Shown: piece after piece, positions 11,801 to 26,566 of the stretch
How the letters are laid out: each line of letters starts with the position of its first letter
How positions within the stretch are numbered: position 1 is the first letter of the stretch
From: Callipepla californica brunnescens
Lineage: Eukaryota > Chordata > Aves > Galliformes > Odontophoridae
DNA: 64,000 nt
Reading direction: 5' to 3'
Assembly (NCBI GenBank): GCA_023055505.1
Contig: JALIRH010000048.1
Coordinates: forward strand, 3,186,166-3,250,165
The notes under the pieces: model-generated
Database searches by the model: none
Seen by the model: only the letters and a program-made list of their open reading frames with translations
What the model was told of the DNA's origin: nothing
Made by a program: the position numbers and the translations under genes

Positions 11801-14800
11801 GTGCTCTGCTCAGTCCAACCCTGACATCTAGCGTACAGCAAAGGGAAATTTTCCAGCTATGAAATTTAGAAGGGAAATCCATGTTGTTTGAGGGAGGTCT
11901 GGCTTTGCAGTGTGCTCTACATTTTTTTTTGTTTTACCTTTTCCTGTTTAGGATATTTGTGAATTAAGTCTTTGCTGCAATCACTGAATCACTTTGCTAT
12001 GGCAAGTAAGCTTGGTGCTAATTTTTGAGAGGGAGTTTTTGTTTTTGTTCGTCTTGTTGCTTGTTTGCTTTTAGGAAAGAAAGTCTGAATTAAAAATCTA
12101 AATGTTAAATCTACACTGAGTGAGGCGTAGGGAGGCCTCCATCATTCCATGTTCCATGTATTTCTGTATCTAAATGAATAAAGAATGAGAAAGAAGATTG
12201 GCCCCATGTCCTCAAGGGCAATCACGGGAGCAAAAACAGAGACTGGAGGAGAAAGGGGAGGAGGAGGAAAAAAGAGCTTTGTCTCAGCAGCATGAATGGG
12301 TAATTTGTAGTTTTTTAAGACATGAGGCAGACTGTCAGGTATAGGATTGGTTACTGCGAGAGCTTCTGTGCTCCTTGTGCACCCTGGTCTGGCAGGGCAG
12401 ACCTGCGTTCCCTAACCAAGCATGGAGTTTGTTTCCGTGGTTGTTCGACCAATGGACAGAGCTGGAAGAGGCTTGGGAAGCAGCCACGCCTGGCTCATCT
12501 CTGTAGCTCTTCGCTGCTTGGCTTCCCTAGTGTTCTGGAGTGCTGAAGAGCACAGTTCTATGTGACAGTGGCTCGCCCAGGCAGCCCTGCTGAATTTGTC
12601 TGCATTCATGGCACAGCATCTCCGTGCCACTGCCTGCCTGTGTCCAGAGCACAACGAAGGAGCAGCTAACGAGGAAGCGGGCCAGCACGCAAGGAAGGAT
12701 CCGGGCCAAACCCCGGTCATTAATTGGTGAAGATTCAAGTGGGAGAAGAACTGCTGACAAGGCGTTTCTGTGAAATTTCCTCGTTCACTTCATGCCAAAC
12801 TTGATTTGCGGGATTAAATAGCTGAAGAATAACTTCCAGAACCAGAATAATGGAGAGTTTGAGACTTATGGTACTGATGCGCTTTCCACTCAGAATGTTG
12901 TTTAGATTGTAGCAGAGCCAGACTGCTTCTGCTGAAGGATAACACTTGGATTAAATGGTGGTGCTTAAAAATTGGTACATCTAAAAGTACGTGTCAGAGG
13001 CAGTTACTATGGAAAAAATGCTGTTTTCTGTAAAAAAGTTCTTATCTTAAAAGTATGTTAATCCTAAATAAAGGTTTCAAATGCTTAGTCCCTATGATCA
13101 TTTCTACTTCTTTACATTCTCAATCACATTTCCCTAGGAGAAAAAAAATCTGCAAAGAAAATTAATAGAAAGAAGTACGGTTACTGATTCTGAAACACAA
13201 ACAGAGCATTCTTGAAATATTTGGGGATATTTACGATTCTCTGGCCAAATTTATAGTAAACCATATGCTTTAGGTAATTGAATTCCTGTAACAATGTAGC
13301 AGTTGATTCTGAGTATGACAGATCACAGGCCTTCAAGTTTTGGACATACGTTTATTCAGACAAATTTAAAATATATTTCTATTTAAATTATGGAGAATTC
13401 TGAATATATTGTTTCCTTCTCTGTGAAAGAACTTTTGTCCCCTATGGCACATACATTTATCTGTTTTTCTTCCTTAGGACATGACGTCAGAAGCCCAGTG
13501 TCTTAGTATAACAGAAAGATGGATCTGTTGCACTCTTAGATGGAATTATTTGGAGGACATGACTATGACAGAATAATAAAAAATAATAAGTGCTATACTA
13601 TCTCTAAAACCGACCAAAATAAAGTTTTCTCCCCCTTTACTATGCACTGGCTGTAGAACAGTCTGTGATTTGCACAGCAGTGCCAGAATGTTACGGAGTT
13701 GATACATGGAAACAGACTTTTCCCTATAGAAAGAATAAACATACTCTTCATGACTCACTGTAGGTTTACCTGAATATTAAAATAGCGTTTACCTTAAGCA
13801 CTGTGACACAAGGTTACACATGGAGTCCACAGGAGAGACATGTACGTGTGTGGACAGCGTTTGGTTTATTCAGAGATCAGCAAACAGATGTCTCTAGGCT
13901 GGTCACTCTCATGTATTATCTGCTGAAGAAAAATATAGATGATGTTTGGTGTTTGGAAATTCGGCTTCAATCACTGCAACATTACCTATTTTGTGATCAA
14001 TTGTACCTGGGTGGCAGAACAACGTGAGAGATCTCAGTTCTGCTCCATGGATGTGTTGCACAGGGACAAAAGTTTTGCTCAGCGATATTATCTGACTACA
14101 CCTCGGTCTTCACAGAGCCTTTCCCCCTCCTATAAAAGTGTTCAGGCAACTTGGACACAATCATCCTAAATGATTGTTATTGCTATCACAATCCATTTAT
14201 AACAGAGACATGGAATCCACGTACCCATAGCTCAGCACACAGAACTTACTTAAGGTTGTTTTTCAGGCGCTAAATTCATCCTTGCAGCTTATGTAGTCAC
14301 AGAGAAATATGATCTTCCGTGGCTGGAATTTCTGCAAGCTGCCTGAGCTCTGTGTGACGTCATTTATTTTGCACTGAGGAGCCCCTTATTTCTCAGTGTG
14401 ATTGCTTTACAGATGAGCCAGCAGGAAGAGTTCATCACCTGAATTGTTTCACTCCTGTATTCATCAAATTCTTTTTGTCGTCACGTAAAGGCACTTGCAC
14501 CAGAGCTCTGAGTACCCAACACCTCTGAAAAACAATCCTGTGCGACACGTCTGCACAAACTGAAAGTTTTTATTAGCTACAACAACAAAAAAATACCAGC
14601 ATTACTAATTTTCACTTTTCCAACCTAGGGATGGAAAGCAGAGCTCCACTAAGTGGCAGCACTATGCATCATTATCACTAGATTCGTGGAATCATTTTTA
14701 CACTTGTGAAAGTTTTAATGTGAACTGCTGCTCATGTGGCAGTAATTTTTCGTCTTGCTCCTAGGGTTTTATTTCATTATTTCCATGACAGATGAATTAA

Positions 14801-17800
14801 GCTTGCACTGGGAGGATCTTAGAACAACCTTCCCAAGTGCTTTCACAGGTTCATATTTTGCAGAATTTTCCATTTGAACATGAGTTTTACATATACTATA
14901 ATAACACTCATTTACCAGTTGGAAAATACATCATATGGGTCCCCAGTCAGATTGGGTGCTCCTCAGATCACTTTCACTGCTTCTCTGCAGCACCAAGTCA
15001 GTCCCCAAGACTGATTCACCTTCCACAAATAAGGTAGACTTTATATTCTACAAAATTAAGAGTGCAATTGCACTTGCTTCATATCTATGCCCAGCGCATG
15101 AAGATAATGTGTTTCTGTTTGTACTTTAAAAATACATCTTTGAAGCACAGTTGTTATGTTTAAAAGCCATGGTGTATGCTTTACTCTCCAGGGTAGTAGG
15201 GGTGACATTCAGAGGCCTCAGTTCTGTTCATTAGTACCTGAATTACTAGAACTGATAAATTCCAGACCAAAAACAGGGAAGTCTGCATTCTCTTGCCAAG
15301 GATGCCGAAGCTTTCATCACACACACTGTCACACATTGCAAGCGTAATCTTACGTAGTAATCTGTATTCCAACTTCCAGGCATTCTTAAAAACTCACTGA
15401 TTGGATTTAATACTGAGAAATACCAAAGAGGTACTGAGGTCAAATCACAGCTTGTAACAGAGCTCCTAAGCAGATTCCAGTGCTGCATTCCTGATAAAGC
15501 TGTTATCTAAATATGATGACTCTGTGAGGCACATGTACTGCTCTGTCTACTGGCTGAAGCGTACATATTAATCCTGCAAACAGAAAAGTATGAGGATATG
15601 CAATTTGTTTTTGAATGCTGTTTTGATTCTGGAAAACCAGCATTAGGAAATCATACGCAGCAGCAGCTCCTAAATTGCCCACTGTTGAAATTGTCTTTTA
15701 TTTTCATATTGAAACGTGTTAAGGGCAAAGGCATGTCCCCACAGCATATTGCTCTTCACAGAAGGAGACACAGGTGACCTCGGTATTACTCTTGTTTGTC
15801 ACACAGAAAACATTCCCCTGCAGCTCTGCTGCTTTCTTATACCATGGAAGTTTATTATATGGAATGCTACATGCTGGCGATTCAGGAAAGATATCATTGG
15901 GTGTAGTGTTCATGTATTCTCCAGCTAGAGTGGCTCTGTGGGGATGAACTTTGCTTACAGCAGTTATGACAATATACACCTACTTTGCAGCACAGCCTCA
16001 TACAAATAAGAATCAGGCTTATGTTTCAAACAACAACATACCATTTTTTTTCCTCCAATATTTTATACCAAGAAGATGGGAACTGAACAAGCAAAACTAT
16101 ACACTTCATTTTAATAAACCCATGAAAAGGATTTCCAGGCAAAATCAATTTTGAAGGCTACCAGAATTAAATTAAAAAAAGTAACAGTAGCTTTGCAGCA
16201 AAAGAAGGATTTATGATTAGAGGAGACACGGTGGATCCTTTGTGGCTTTGTTCTCTCTTCTTTGTTCCTCACCGTTCTGCAAAAATGACAATTACTGTCC
16301 AGCTGCCGTCTTCTATGGGAACCAAAGTCAGGCTATGAGCTGACTCTTCATGTATTTCAACAAAAACCTGTGACTGCTACCACAGGGTGGGATGGGACTA
16401 CTACTGATGTGTCCTATGGGCCGTTGTGTATCCTATAGGCTGACGGAGTTTAGTTGGCATGCCAGAACGACATCTCATGTGCACGTGGAGGCCTCAGGTG
16501 GAATATTGCTGTATTTTAGCAAAAAATCAGTTCACAAAATGAGTTACTGTAAGACAGTTTCAGACACATTCACGGATCACTGTTGCAGAAACCAACGTCC
16601 CTGATCCACCCTAATGATCAGTAACACATCTCACTGCGTTTTACTAATGTTGCTTGCCATTTTCCTTGGAGAGTCTTCTGATTGTTTCTATTTTTCCCTG
16701 TAAAAACCGTTCGTATTTGATTTAGGCTTTCCAGCAGTCCTTGTTCTACCATCGTCCCTCATGAGGTGCCATTTATGTAAGAAAACAGGTATGGTCAGCA
16801 AGGTGTCTGCTGACTGTATAACTGAGATGAGTTAATCTAGCCTGGAATGTGCCAATGAAACATGCCTGAGATATTAGGGTGATGAGCAGCAAAGAAATGG
16901 GTGTGACATACACAGCATCTGGTACTGATTTGCTGTCAACACTTAATGCAGACTTAGCATACGCTATTAGGAAATCATCCTTGGACTTGCTTTTCATACC
17001 TGTAATGCAGTAATTAGATGTGGAAGTGAGGTAAGTATCTCTTTTGTCCCTGTTTGTCCAGATGTTGTCTGTAACAGTGAATAACCTCACGTGCTTTCAA
17101 GGCAGAGCTGATCTTAGGGTTGTCTAGGAGAGCAGAGGGACTTTGGTTCTGCACACATATGAGGAGAACCTCAAGTTTTAGACACATACCCTGGGAAATT
17201 GGACAAAGGCAGTGGAAAGGCCTCAATGCAAGTGTCAGAAAGGATTAGATCGTGTCCCGGCAGAGGAAGAGCAATTCTAGTCAGTTGACTTTCACCTATA
17301 CCTGTTTCCCCCCACTCTAGTAAAATATGTCCTCTACAAAAGAAATTATTTATAAGAGACAGTCCACACAATACCATAACAAAGTGATTTTATTGACATT
17401 CCTCTATAGTGATATGGTAGAATAGAAAGCACAGCCTATCGTGTGACATTTCCCTGTCAATAAAAGCAAAATCAGTCCAACAATGAGGACCTTTCCTGCC
17501 ATTGACTTTATGCAGTCTTTAACAAAAACCGTAACGGACATTTCTGTTTTTTGGAGAAATTAGAAGCTGCAGGGAATTTGGCTAATGGTACAATATTTAC
17601 TATATCTAGTAACTACTGTGTACAGGCAACTACTATGTACAGGCATCTGTTTTTTTACTAGAACAAAGGAACTACATGACTCACCAGAGAGAAAGTAACA
17701 ATGCAATCTGTTGGACCTCATGATGGGAAATCCTATGACAGATTCAGTATATTGCAGCAGGGTTTTTGTTTTGTTTTGGTTTGGTTTTTTTTTAATAATG

Positions 17801-20800
17801 AACACTGAGGTACAGCAAGAATTATAATAAAAAAAAGCACCGCCTTTTTGATAGAAAGATCTGTTGGTCTGCATTTGACTGAAAGTGTTCAATCTTGACT
17901 GGGAAGCCCTATTAATATTACTATGGAGACAGGGCAAAAAAAATTACCATTTCAACAGAAATTAAACAAATCTCATCACGTTCATCCTCCTGGATTTCCA
18001 TAGACTGGCACAAAATTAATAGCAAATTGTTAGTTTAACTCCTCTGCTGAGAGTGAGTATTTTAGTTTTCTTGTTAGTCAATTTCCATGTTAAAATTCTG
18101 TATCCTACTTTTTTTTTTTTTGAGCTAGAGGTATGTCAACCATTTGTTACTGTGAAACAAGAATAACAAAGCTCAAAGCCAACCCTCCTGTAGAATACCA
18201 CCTCAAACCTTAGCTACAGTTCACTAAAAACTTCATGGGCACTTGAGCAAACTGGGTGAAAAAAGTCCTGCGTCCTACTGTGCAGCACTCACCATTTCTC
18301 CATTAGATGCTAGATGTAGTTTGGACCTCTCACTCCTTGCCTTGTCATAGCCACAGATCTCCTTAGAACATAAAATTCAGTTTCAGATATGCACAGCCAC
18401 ATGAGTGAGACCGGATGCTCATGGAATGTACTGCAGACTGAAGTGACATTTGCAAAGTTTAGACCTGATGCAGACAACAGCAAGGTACAGCCGTGATTGT
18501 GCTGCATCAAATCCTGCATAGCTTATGTGCTTGAATAGTCACACTTCAAGCTGGAGGACCTTAAAATACTTAATTTCATTCTCACATCCTCAGCATAAGG
18601 CTACTATAGCACCAGGATTTCATCAGCAGCAATACTCCTTTTCTTCCTTCTACCATTAACGCCATCACAGTAATCACTTTGAGAGAAGTAAGCCCTCCAA
18701 AACCAAACGTACAAACTACCATCATTTCTTCCTCCTGTCAGAGACTGTGTTTCAAAACAGCTGTCAGTTCACCTATGCCATTTTTAATTTGCATTTTAAA
18801 ATCCGTTGAAGTTCATGTCCTGTCTTAACCTAGCCAATGCCACATGCAAAGGGAACTGAGGTGAAGGATCTGAACAGACTTTCTGAATACTCATTGCTCG
18901 CGTATTTCACTGTAAGCAGAAGTTCTGTCATTGACAGTCATATTTTACAAATGAAAATGCAGACCTGGGAAGAGAACACACATACTAGTAACACTGGAAT
19001 CAAGAGATGCATGGGGAAGGCTGTATGCCTCACATATGCAGAAATAAAACAAAATCAATTTATTACGTAATGGACAGGTTTAATAACTGGGCAAAGAAAA
19101 TGGGTTCCTCCTCCTCACGTGTTAGCAACATTCTCTCCATCGCTCCAGCATACAAAGACACTGACGTGCACAGCTTCCCCTTCGCTCCAGAATGGGTCCA
19201 GACTCAGCCTGTGGTATGACACAAAGGATGGAAAAATGCCCCTGAGGTGGAGATCTTGATATCCCAGAGATGATAGCAGTGCTGGAAAACATACTGAGTA
19301 GGGCGTTTGGGAAGAGAGAGGGATAGAGACAGAATGTGAAAGAAAAGCAAGAGTAGCATGGTGTTTTCTTTCTCTTTATGAAAATATCTGTCTGTTTTCC
19401 TGTACTCCCGGCTTTAGACTAGAACAAGCAAACAAACAAACAGACAAACAAAAACCTAATGAAGATCCCCAAACAAACAAACGAAAAAATCCTGGAAGGA
19501 AATTCTCACGATCTTGTTAATTTGACGTCACCACAAACACCTACGAATAAAAGCTTTTAAAAGTACTCCTAGCTTATGCACTTGAAAGCTAGCTTGGACT
19601 AAGGATATTGATGGGAAATAGCAGGCTGTGCTGCTTATTTCCTAGAGCAGGAACACACAAGCTGCTTGAGATGGCATTTGTCAAACAGAGATGCATGGCA
19701 CCTCATTGAGGTCCCAGCGTGTGGTGAGGGCCAGAATATGTTACGAAGAAGAACTTCAGGAGCAAGCCTTTCTTCTTTCACTCAGTGGGGTTTGATGCTG
19801 CCTTTGAAATACAAATATCTTTTATTAAGCTACAAAAAATAGTTTCACTTTTTCTTAATAAAATAGAGTTTTAAATACTTAAAAAATTTAACTATCCAGC
19901 ATTGTAAAGAATTTTTTTTTTTTTACTTTTACTATGTTAATGAGACAGATCTTCATACGCTGTTCTCCTTGGCCAAACCAATTGGATACTTATATATCTT
20001 TTCTTCTATTGTTGGAAGACACCCAGCCTTTGGCAAAATGCAGATAACTTCGTTACATTAATACGTTCAGGAGTAAATAAGGAACTCACTGAATTTTAGA
20101 GCCCAGTGGTGAAGAGGCAGCAATAACATGCACTGGAAGATTTTGTTTGGTCTCTCATGCTTTGACTCACTCTGATGCAGTTCATATGCACGTGACAGAT
20201 GTTCCCAGAAAAGAGATTTCCATCTTTACTCTGCAGTGGGGCTGGGCACGTGCAGTAGGTGCTCGAGTTCGAGTTCGTGTCTGGTATAACAAAGGGGATG
20301 TGTAGTTAAGGCTTCCCTATGCAACTGTACTCAACATGAATAACATATTGAATACGTTCTCAGTAAAAGCCATACAGTAAATTGCTACAAAACTGGCTGA
20401 AATGTTAGAGAAATAGAATGAACGGGGCAACTAAAGCAACCCAAATATTTTCTATATCACTAATAAAACCTACTGTCTAGAAATACACCTTGGGTTCCCT
20501 CGCCTTTCAAACGGTAACAAGCCCCCAAGGAAGTGTGGTATTTCACATGAACTGCTAGATACTATGAGGATACCTTCTCACTTACCTTCCCTCACCCTTC
20601 ACAAGTCTCTCACTTCCTATTTCATGCACCCTTTCACGATTAGCATCAGAAGTAAAGATACTTATTTTCTTTTCCCAGTTAAGACAAACACTTTCAATTG
20701 GTCTCGGAAAACAAGGGCAGCAAATATTAATAAGTAGAACGCAATCAGAGCAGTGATGTTGCCTGTAATAGCCTCAGCAAAATCCTTCCAAAGACAAGCC

Positions 20801-21608
20801 TAGTGCTGTTTTTCTTTCGTTCTCTGGTTCCAGAGCTGGAATGCAAAGTACATCAATTTGAAGTGGGTTCTGTCTGAAGTAATAAGAAATTGCTCTTCAG
20901 TTTGGTCACACTTCACATGGCTGGAGGGCCTTTGGGTGGACTCCAAGAGGAAGTACAGCAAAATTTCAACCATAACAGAGTTACAGTACCCTTCACCCTT
21001 GACAAACACAACCATTCACTGCAGCTTCTCATTCAATAGATCCTAGACCAAAACTTTCTGTCTACAACCACTGTCGAGGTTATGGGGATTTGCACTGAAC
21101 AAGAAAACCAAACTGACAAAACCAAAACCTGCCCCCAGCAACCATAGTGGAGCCCAGTCTGACAGACAATAAATGGCTTCTGACACCGGGATGGGATTGT
21201 CTGTACATGCCATATGGAAAGGAGCATTTTAAACAAAAATCAGAGAACAAAGATCTGGTAAACAGAATCCAAGGGTGTTCACAAGGGGAGAACATTCATC
21301 TTATTTCCTTTTTTCCTTGAAGCACATAATACTAAGGTAAGGGAGCCTGGTCTTTATGCTACATAATAAGACATCCTTCTTTAGTGTGCTTCTTGTGTGG
21401 TAAACATTACAATAGAGATGCCCCTCCCAGTATCTTTGAAGTGCGAGTTCTCTCCAGCACTGGCACAGAACAATTGTAGCAATCGCTGTTATGATTTGCA
21501 TTGCATTACAGCTTGTTTTTTAAGTTTCTGAAGGTCTTATCTGCACCGTGAATCTGGGCCAGTTCCAGCTGATGCAACTGATGTGAGTTCATATAGAAAA
21601 ATTTCTGG
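8851..21608. other. Intergenic DNA between the ERV/CR1 block and the HECW1 3' end
   Basis: About 12.8 kb with no exon or known repeat that I can support, apart from simple repeats (CTT-rich near 10668-10690, poly-T at 18110-18121 and 19912-19924, CAAA repeats at 19425-19488). The region around 12.35-12.70 kb is more GC-rich than its surroundings, but its open frames on both strands resemble no family. Old, diverged repeats may be present below what can be seen by eye. Confidence 0.55.
19425..19488. repeat. (CAAA)n simple repeat, two blocks
   Basis: CAAA/CAGA tetranucleotide repeats at 19425-19456 and again at 19471-19488, separated by about 15 bases. Confidence 0.85.
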
Positions 21609-21793
21609 TTTATTTGTAAGTGTCTCTGAGATGGACAGTATGTACAGAGAAAACAAGAATGGATGAAGAATATATTTGAACAGCTCCTAGTACTGTATTT
21701 AACTGTTAAGAAGTAAGGTGGGCTGCAAATTGCTTTAGAAAATGTGGGTATATAAAAGCTTGGAATGCTTAATGATTTTTTTTTGTTTTTATT
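21609..21793 (-). promoter_or_regulatory. Candidate polyadenylation signals for HECW1
   Basis: AATAAA on the - strand at 21793-21788 and at 21614-21609, about 340 and 520 bases after the HECW1 stop. Such hexamers occur by chance in AT-rich DNA. The real 3' UTR may be longer, so either site is only a candidate. Confidence 0.25.
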
Positions 21794-22134
21794 TTTTAAT
21801 CAACGTAGGTGGAAGTAAACATTTATTAACATTTGATCAAGTGTAGTGTAACTTGCATTTGTATTTTCATCGTTATTAATGGAGGTATGTAGAGATATAC
21901 AGAAACCTTGAGACAGTTGTTTTTCTATTGCATACAGACTAGCAGTCCATAGGAAACAGGATGAAAGCATGAAGGTTAGATCTTGGAGGGTGGCAGTTCT
22001 TCATGCACAGCCTTTGTCGATCTTGATTCTTTTTTGTTTTGTATTGTTTTCAAAAAACATGGGAAACCAAGATTAAATGACCTTGGAAAGATGACATCAA
22101 TAGCCAGAAAAACAACAGAATTGCCTGAACCCCC

Positions 22135-22335
<201 letters not shown>

Positions 22336-23627
22336 TCAGGACATTCAAGTTCACTCAAGAGAGAAAAAAAATTGGAGCTATTAAAGTAAAAATCTGTAAT
22401 TCCCCAAAAGTCTGAGGTACCAAAATACCTGTGCCTGTACAAATGAATATTTCAAATAGAAGACTCAAGCTAAATATAAACGCAATGTCATTCTCTGCTA
22501 TCCCTGCATTAAATACTGCAGGTATCTTCATTAAGAAAAACTGTCAGAGGTCACTGAGGAGCGGAGGTGTAGGCCCTGACACAGGAAAAGTTCCACTATT
22601 ACTTTGGTTGCCTTGAGATTCCCACCCCCCAAAACAACTGAGCACACTTTCATTAAAATTATTGATTTTTTTTCAGTCTGCTTGTCGTTTCACACGATGC
22701 TAGAAATACTGCTGTTCCTTCTTGCTCCCTCTGATAAATTCAGTTCGACAAAACTCTACAGAAGGAAACATGGCTTCAGCATCTAATAATGTCTAAGCTT
22801 CTGATCCCTAGTATTTTTAGAAGCTGTGAAGTTGTTTTACTCCTAGCTTTTCTGTGTAATACCTTTACTGCAATGTTATTTTTCTCAAAATTGAAGTAGA
22901 AAAGCTGTATTAGAGAAACTATTTAAAACTGCTAATCATCTCTTAGGCCACCCACAAAGTGTGAAAAACATGATGCTGGTAGATGGGCTAGCCTGGGACT
23001 TGGAGATTCAGGGGAGAGTTTTATCAAACACTGATGCTGAAACATCAAAAGCAACTGAAATAGCTGGAGGCATGTAATCTTCACTGCATCAAACAACTTC
23101 AATTAGGAGAACTTTTACAATCCCTTTCTTACCCCCTGAATGAAGATCGGGAAGCTGCTTGTTCCCTGAGAGAGTGCCCAGTAAACACAGAATTTGCACA
23201 CATGAATTGGGAACACAAGAGAGCGAGTGAAAACTGAACATCAATAAAGCCATTATTTAATATATCCCTTGAAATTAAATGTGGTAGGTAACATCTGTTG
23301 TCCACGAGCAGCCCTGCGCTGTTATTTATATCAGCAATCTTTGGCAGCATAGGTGGTTTCTACAATCCGCTGTCAATACTTATCAACCACTGGGAGTTAA
23401 TTAACTGAAGGATTCATGTAATCCATTCTCCACGGGCAAGAGAGTGCCATTCACAAAGCTGTTCCTGAGGTGCTCAGCTGCCTGGCTCCACAAGTGGAAG
23501 TACCACAGCCATGAAGGCTCACGACTGTGGGCTGTGCAATGTAACCTGCCCAAGCCGAAAATGTTACTGACGTCTGGTACTCAACCATGGCACATTTAAC
23601 TGTATGAGACCAAGGCCTGTATGAGAC

Positions 23628-23845
23628 TTACATGTTATATGAAGGGAGAGCGTCGTGAAGATGGGGCCAGACTGTTCTCAGTGGTGCCCAGTGCCAGGCA
23701 ATGGGTACAAACTGAAATACAGGAAGCTCTGACCGAACATGAGGATAAACATCTTTCCTGTGGGAGTGACTGAGCTCTGGCACAGGTTGCCTAGAGAGGT
23801 TGTGGAATTTCCTTCCCTGGAGATATTCAATAGCCATCAGGACTC
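23628..23845 (+). mobile_element. CR1 LINE fragment, near-3' piece
   Basis: Carries the CR1 motif series in nucleotide form: a GACTGTTCTCAGTGGTGCCCA-like stretch, then the AACATGAGGATAAACATC, GGCACAGGTTGCC and GAGATATTCAA blocks that precede the CR1 3' UTR. The 3' tail is missing and the piece stops near 23845. Confidence 0.8.
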
Positions 23846-24699
23846 AGTCTTTAGTAATGCGATCTCGGTGGCCATACTTGAGCAGGGAATTCCCTTCCAG
23901 CTTCATCCATTCTGTGACTGTGATTATGTGAAAGCATCACCGTTTTCATGTCTCCTACTGCGTGGTGCAGACATAGCCACAATCACTGCTGTTTACTTTC
24001 TTGTGGTCATTCATCTTGGCTGACCATCAACCACCTCATTTCACATCATTTAAGAAACACCTGCAGAGCTGTTGACTTTCAGTCATTCTTAACCTAGTCA
24101 AATTCAGAACAAAAAATCCATTCTCTCCCCTGTAATGAGATTTACTGTGATCACTGCTATAGAAGGGCCCTTCCAAGGGATTAGCAAAGAGCTAAGTTCC
24201 CTCTGAATGGTGTTGACTTCCTACTGATCCCAGTGGCAGTTATTACAGCAAGCATAACCCAGGGGACAGTTGCTGTTTTGCAGTACTGGGCTTGCTGCAC
24301 ATCTTAGGGTGAAAACATTACATCAGCAGTGCAAGAAACAGACATTGCCGTGAAAGAAGTCCTTCTTCCCTTAATTAAGCTTCCAACCATGTAAGCACAC
24401 TGACATTTGAGAGAGTGTTCAGGGAGTGAGAGGTCTGGAATAAGAATCAGATTGGTAAAAGCTTTTATGGAAGGGATTCTGGCTTCTCTAGAAAGAAAGG
24501 CAAGATAAAAGTCATGCAAACCAACCCTGACCCTCATATGCCCTCATCATCCAGTAAGTAAAGCAGTAAATGGATCACTTAAAATTTTGTGCTTCCTGGC
24601 AGCTTGTCTTTATTGCTTGGAGCAGGTTTGGTGGGTCTGAGCAAAGAACTTTTGCACTGATTCTGGGAGAGAGAACGTTTTCCTCCTGTGGAAGAAGGG

Positions 24700-26566
24700 A
24701 CGGACAACTTAGGGAGAGTACAGAAAAGTTGCTAGCATATTCAGGGAGATAATCAGAAAGGCTAAAGCTCAACAGGAGCTCAACCTGGTCACTGTGGTAA
24801 AGGACAACAAAAATGTTTTTACAAATATATTAAAAATAAGAGGAGGGCCAAGGAAAATCTCTATCCTTCACTGAATGCAGTGGGGAACGTGACCACTGAG
24901 GATACGGAAAAGGCTGAGGTTCTCAATGGCCTCTTTACATCTGTCATTAACAGTCAGATTCATTATCAGGGTGCTCAGCCTCCTGGGAAGTTTGCAGTCA
25001 GGAGCAGAATAAACCCTGCACTATTCAGGTGGAACAATTAGAGACCTGCTGCTCCATCTGGACTGGCACAAGTCCATGGGGACAGATGGGATCCAACTGA
25101 GGGTGCTGAGGGAGCGGATGGACGTGACTGCCAAACTGCTCTCCACCATCCATCAGTGGTCCTGGTCAACCGGAGAGGTGCCAGAGGATTGGAGGCTTAC
25201 TAGATGCCCATCTATAAAAAGGGTCATAAGGAGGATCTGGGGAACTACAGACCTGTCAGCCTGACCTCAGTACCAAGGAAAAGTTATCAAACAGATCATC
25301 ATGAGGGTAATCACATGGCATGTGTGAGACAACCTGGGGATCAGGCCCAGCCAGCATGGGTTCACGAAAGGCAGGTCTTGCCTGACCAACCTCATCTTCT
25401 ACAGCATGGTGACCAGCCTGGTGGATGAGGGAAAGGCTGTTGATGTAAACTGCCGAGAGTTCAGCAAAGCCTTTGACACTCTTCCACAGCATTCTCCTGG
25501 AGAAGCTGGCAGCCCATGGCTTAGACAGGTACACTCTTTACTGGGTACAAAACAGGCAGGATGGCCGGGCTCAGAGAGTGGTGGTGAATGGAACTGATCC
25601 AGCTAGTGACCAGCCACAAGTGGTGATTCCACGAAATCAGTTTTGGGGCTCATCCTATTCAATAATTCTGTTGATAATTTGGATGAGGGAATTCAGTGCA
25701 CTCTCAGTAAGTTTGCAGATGACACCAAGTTGGGTGGAAGTATTGATCTGCCTGAGGATAGGAATGCCCTACAGAGGGATCTGGACAGCCTGAGGCCAAC
25801 GGGATGAAGTTCAGCAGGACCAAGTGCTGAGTCCTGCACTTTGGATACAACAACCCCATGTAACACTACAGGCTTGGGGCAGAGTGACTGGAAAGCTGCA
25901 TAGAAGAAAAGGATCTGGGGGTATTGGTCAACACTCAGCTGAACATGAGCCAGCAGCGTGCCCAGGTGGCCAAGAAGGCCAATGGCATCCTGGAGTGCAA
26001 AACAAACAGCGGTGCCAGCAGGAGCAGGGAGGTGATCATTCCTCTGTACTTAGCTTTAGTGTGGACCTTGAATACTGTGTTGAGTTTTGGCCCCTCACTG
26101 CAAGAAAGACGTTGAGGCCCTGGGAGCACGATCAGAATAACACAGTGAGGCTGGAACTCAAGTCTTATGAGAAGCAGCTGAGGGAGATGGGATTGTTCAG
26201 CCTGGAGGAGGCTCAGGGGAGACATTACAGCCCTCTACAGCTACCTGAAAGGAAGCTATGGCGGGGGTCAGCCTCTTCTCCTGTGTAACTAGTGACAGGA
26301 CTGGAGTGAATAGCCTTCAAGTGGCACCAGAGGAGGTTTGGATTAGGTATTAGGAAGAATTTATTCTCCAGAAGAGTGGTCAGGCATTGGAACAGGTTTC
26401 TCAGGGAAGTGGCGGAGTCAACATCTCTGCAGATGTTTCAGGAAAGGGTGGATGTAGTACTTAGGGACACAGTTCAGTGGATAGTATTCTATGTGAGAGG
26501 ATGGTTGGACTAGGTGATCTTAGAGGTCTTTTCCAACCTTAATAATTTTATGATTCTACTACTAAT
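24700..26566 (+). mobile_element. CR1 LINE, long degenerate copy with reverse-transcriptase region and 3' end
   Basis: The longest CR1 in the window. Recognisable ORF2 pieces in shifting frames include GNYRPVSLTSVP (near 25228-25275), the FSKAFDT motif and LLEKLAAHGLD (25460-25530), the [17 protein letters not shown] block (25945-25997) and the final CR1 3' UTR. It ends near 26566 with TTATGATTCTACTACTA. Many frameshifts and stops make it inactive. The start is approximate because the 5' side fades into intron sequence. Confidence 0.92.

Noticed and set aside
12412..12760. Overlapping open frames in a slightly GC-rich stretch
   Set aside because: No similarity, no splice context, and open frames on both strands, as expected from GC-richer sequence.
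14124..14165. YKSVQATWTQ on the + strand, similar to a YKSFKATWT stretch in the missing part of PDE1C
   Set aside because: Only seven matches in nine residues, no splice sites in the right phase, and it lies downstream of the PDE1C tail exon. A match of this size is expected by chance when searching the whole window with several hundred residues.
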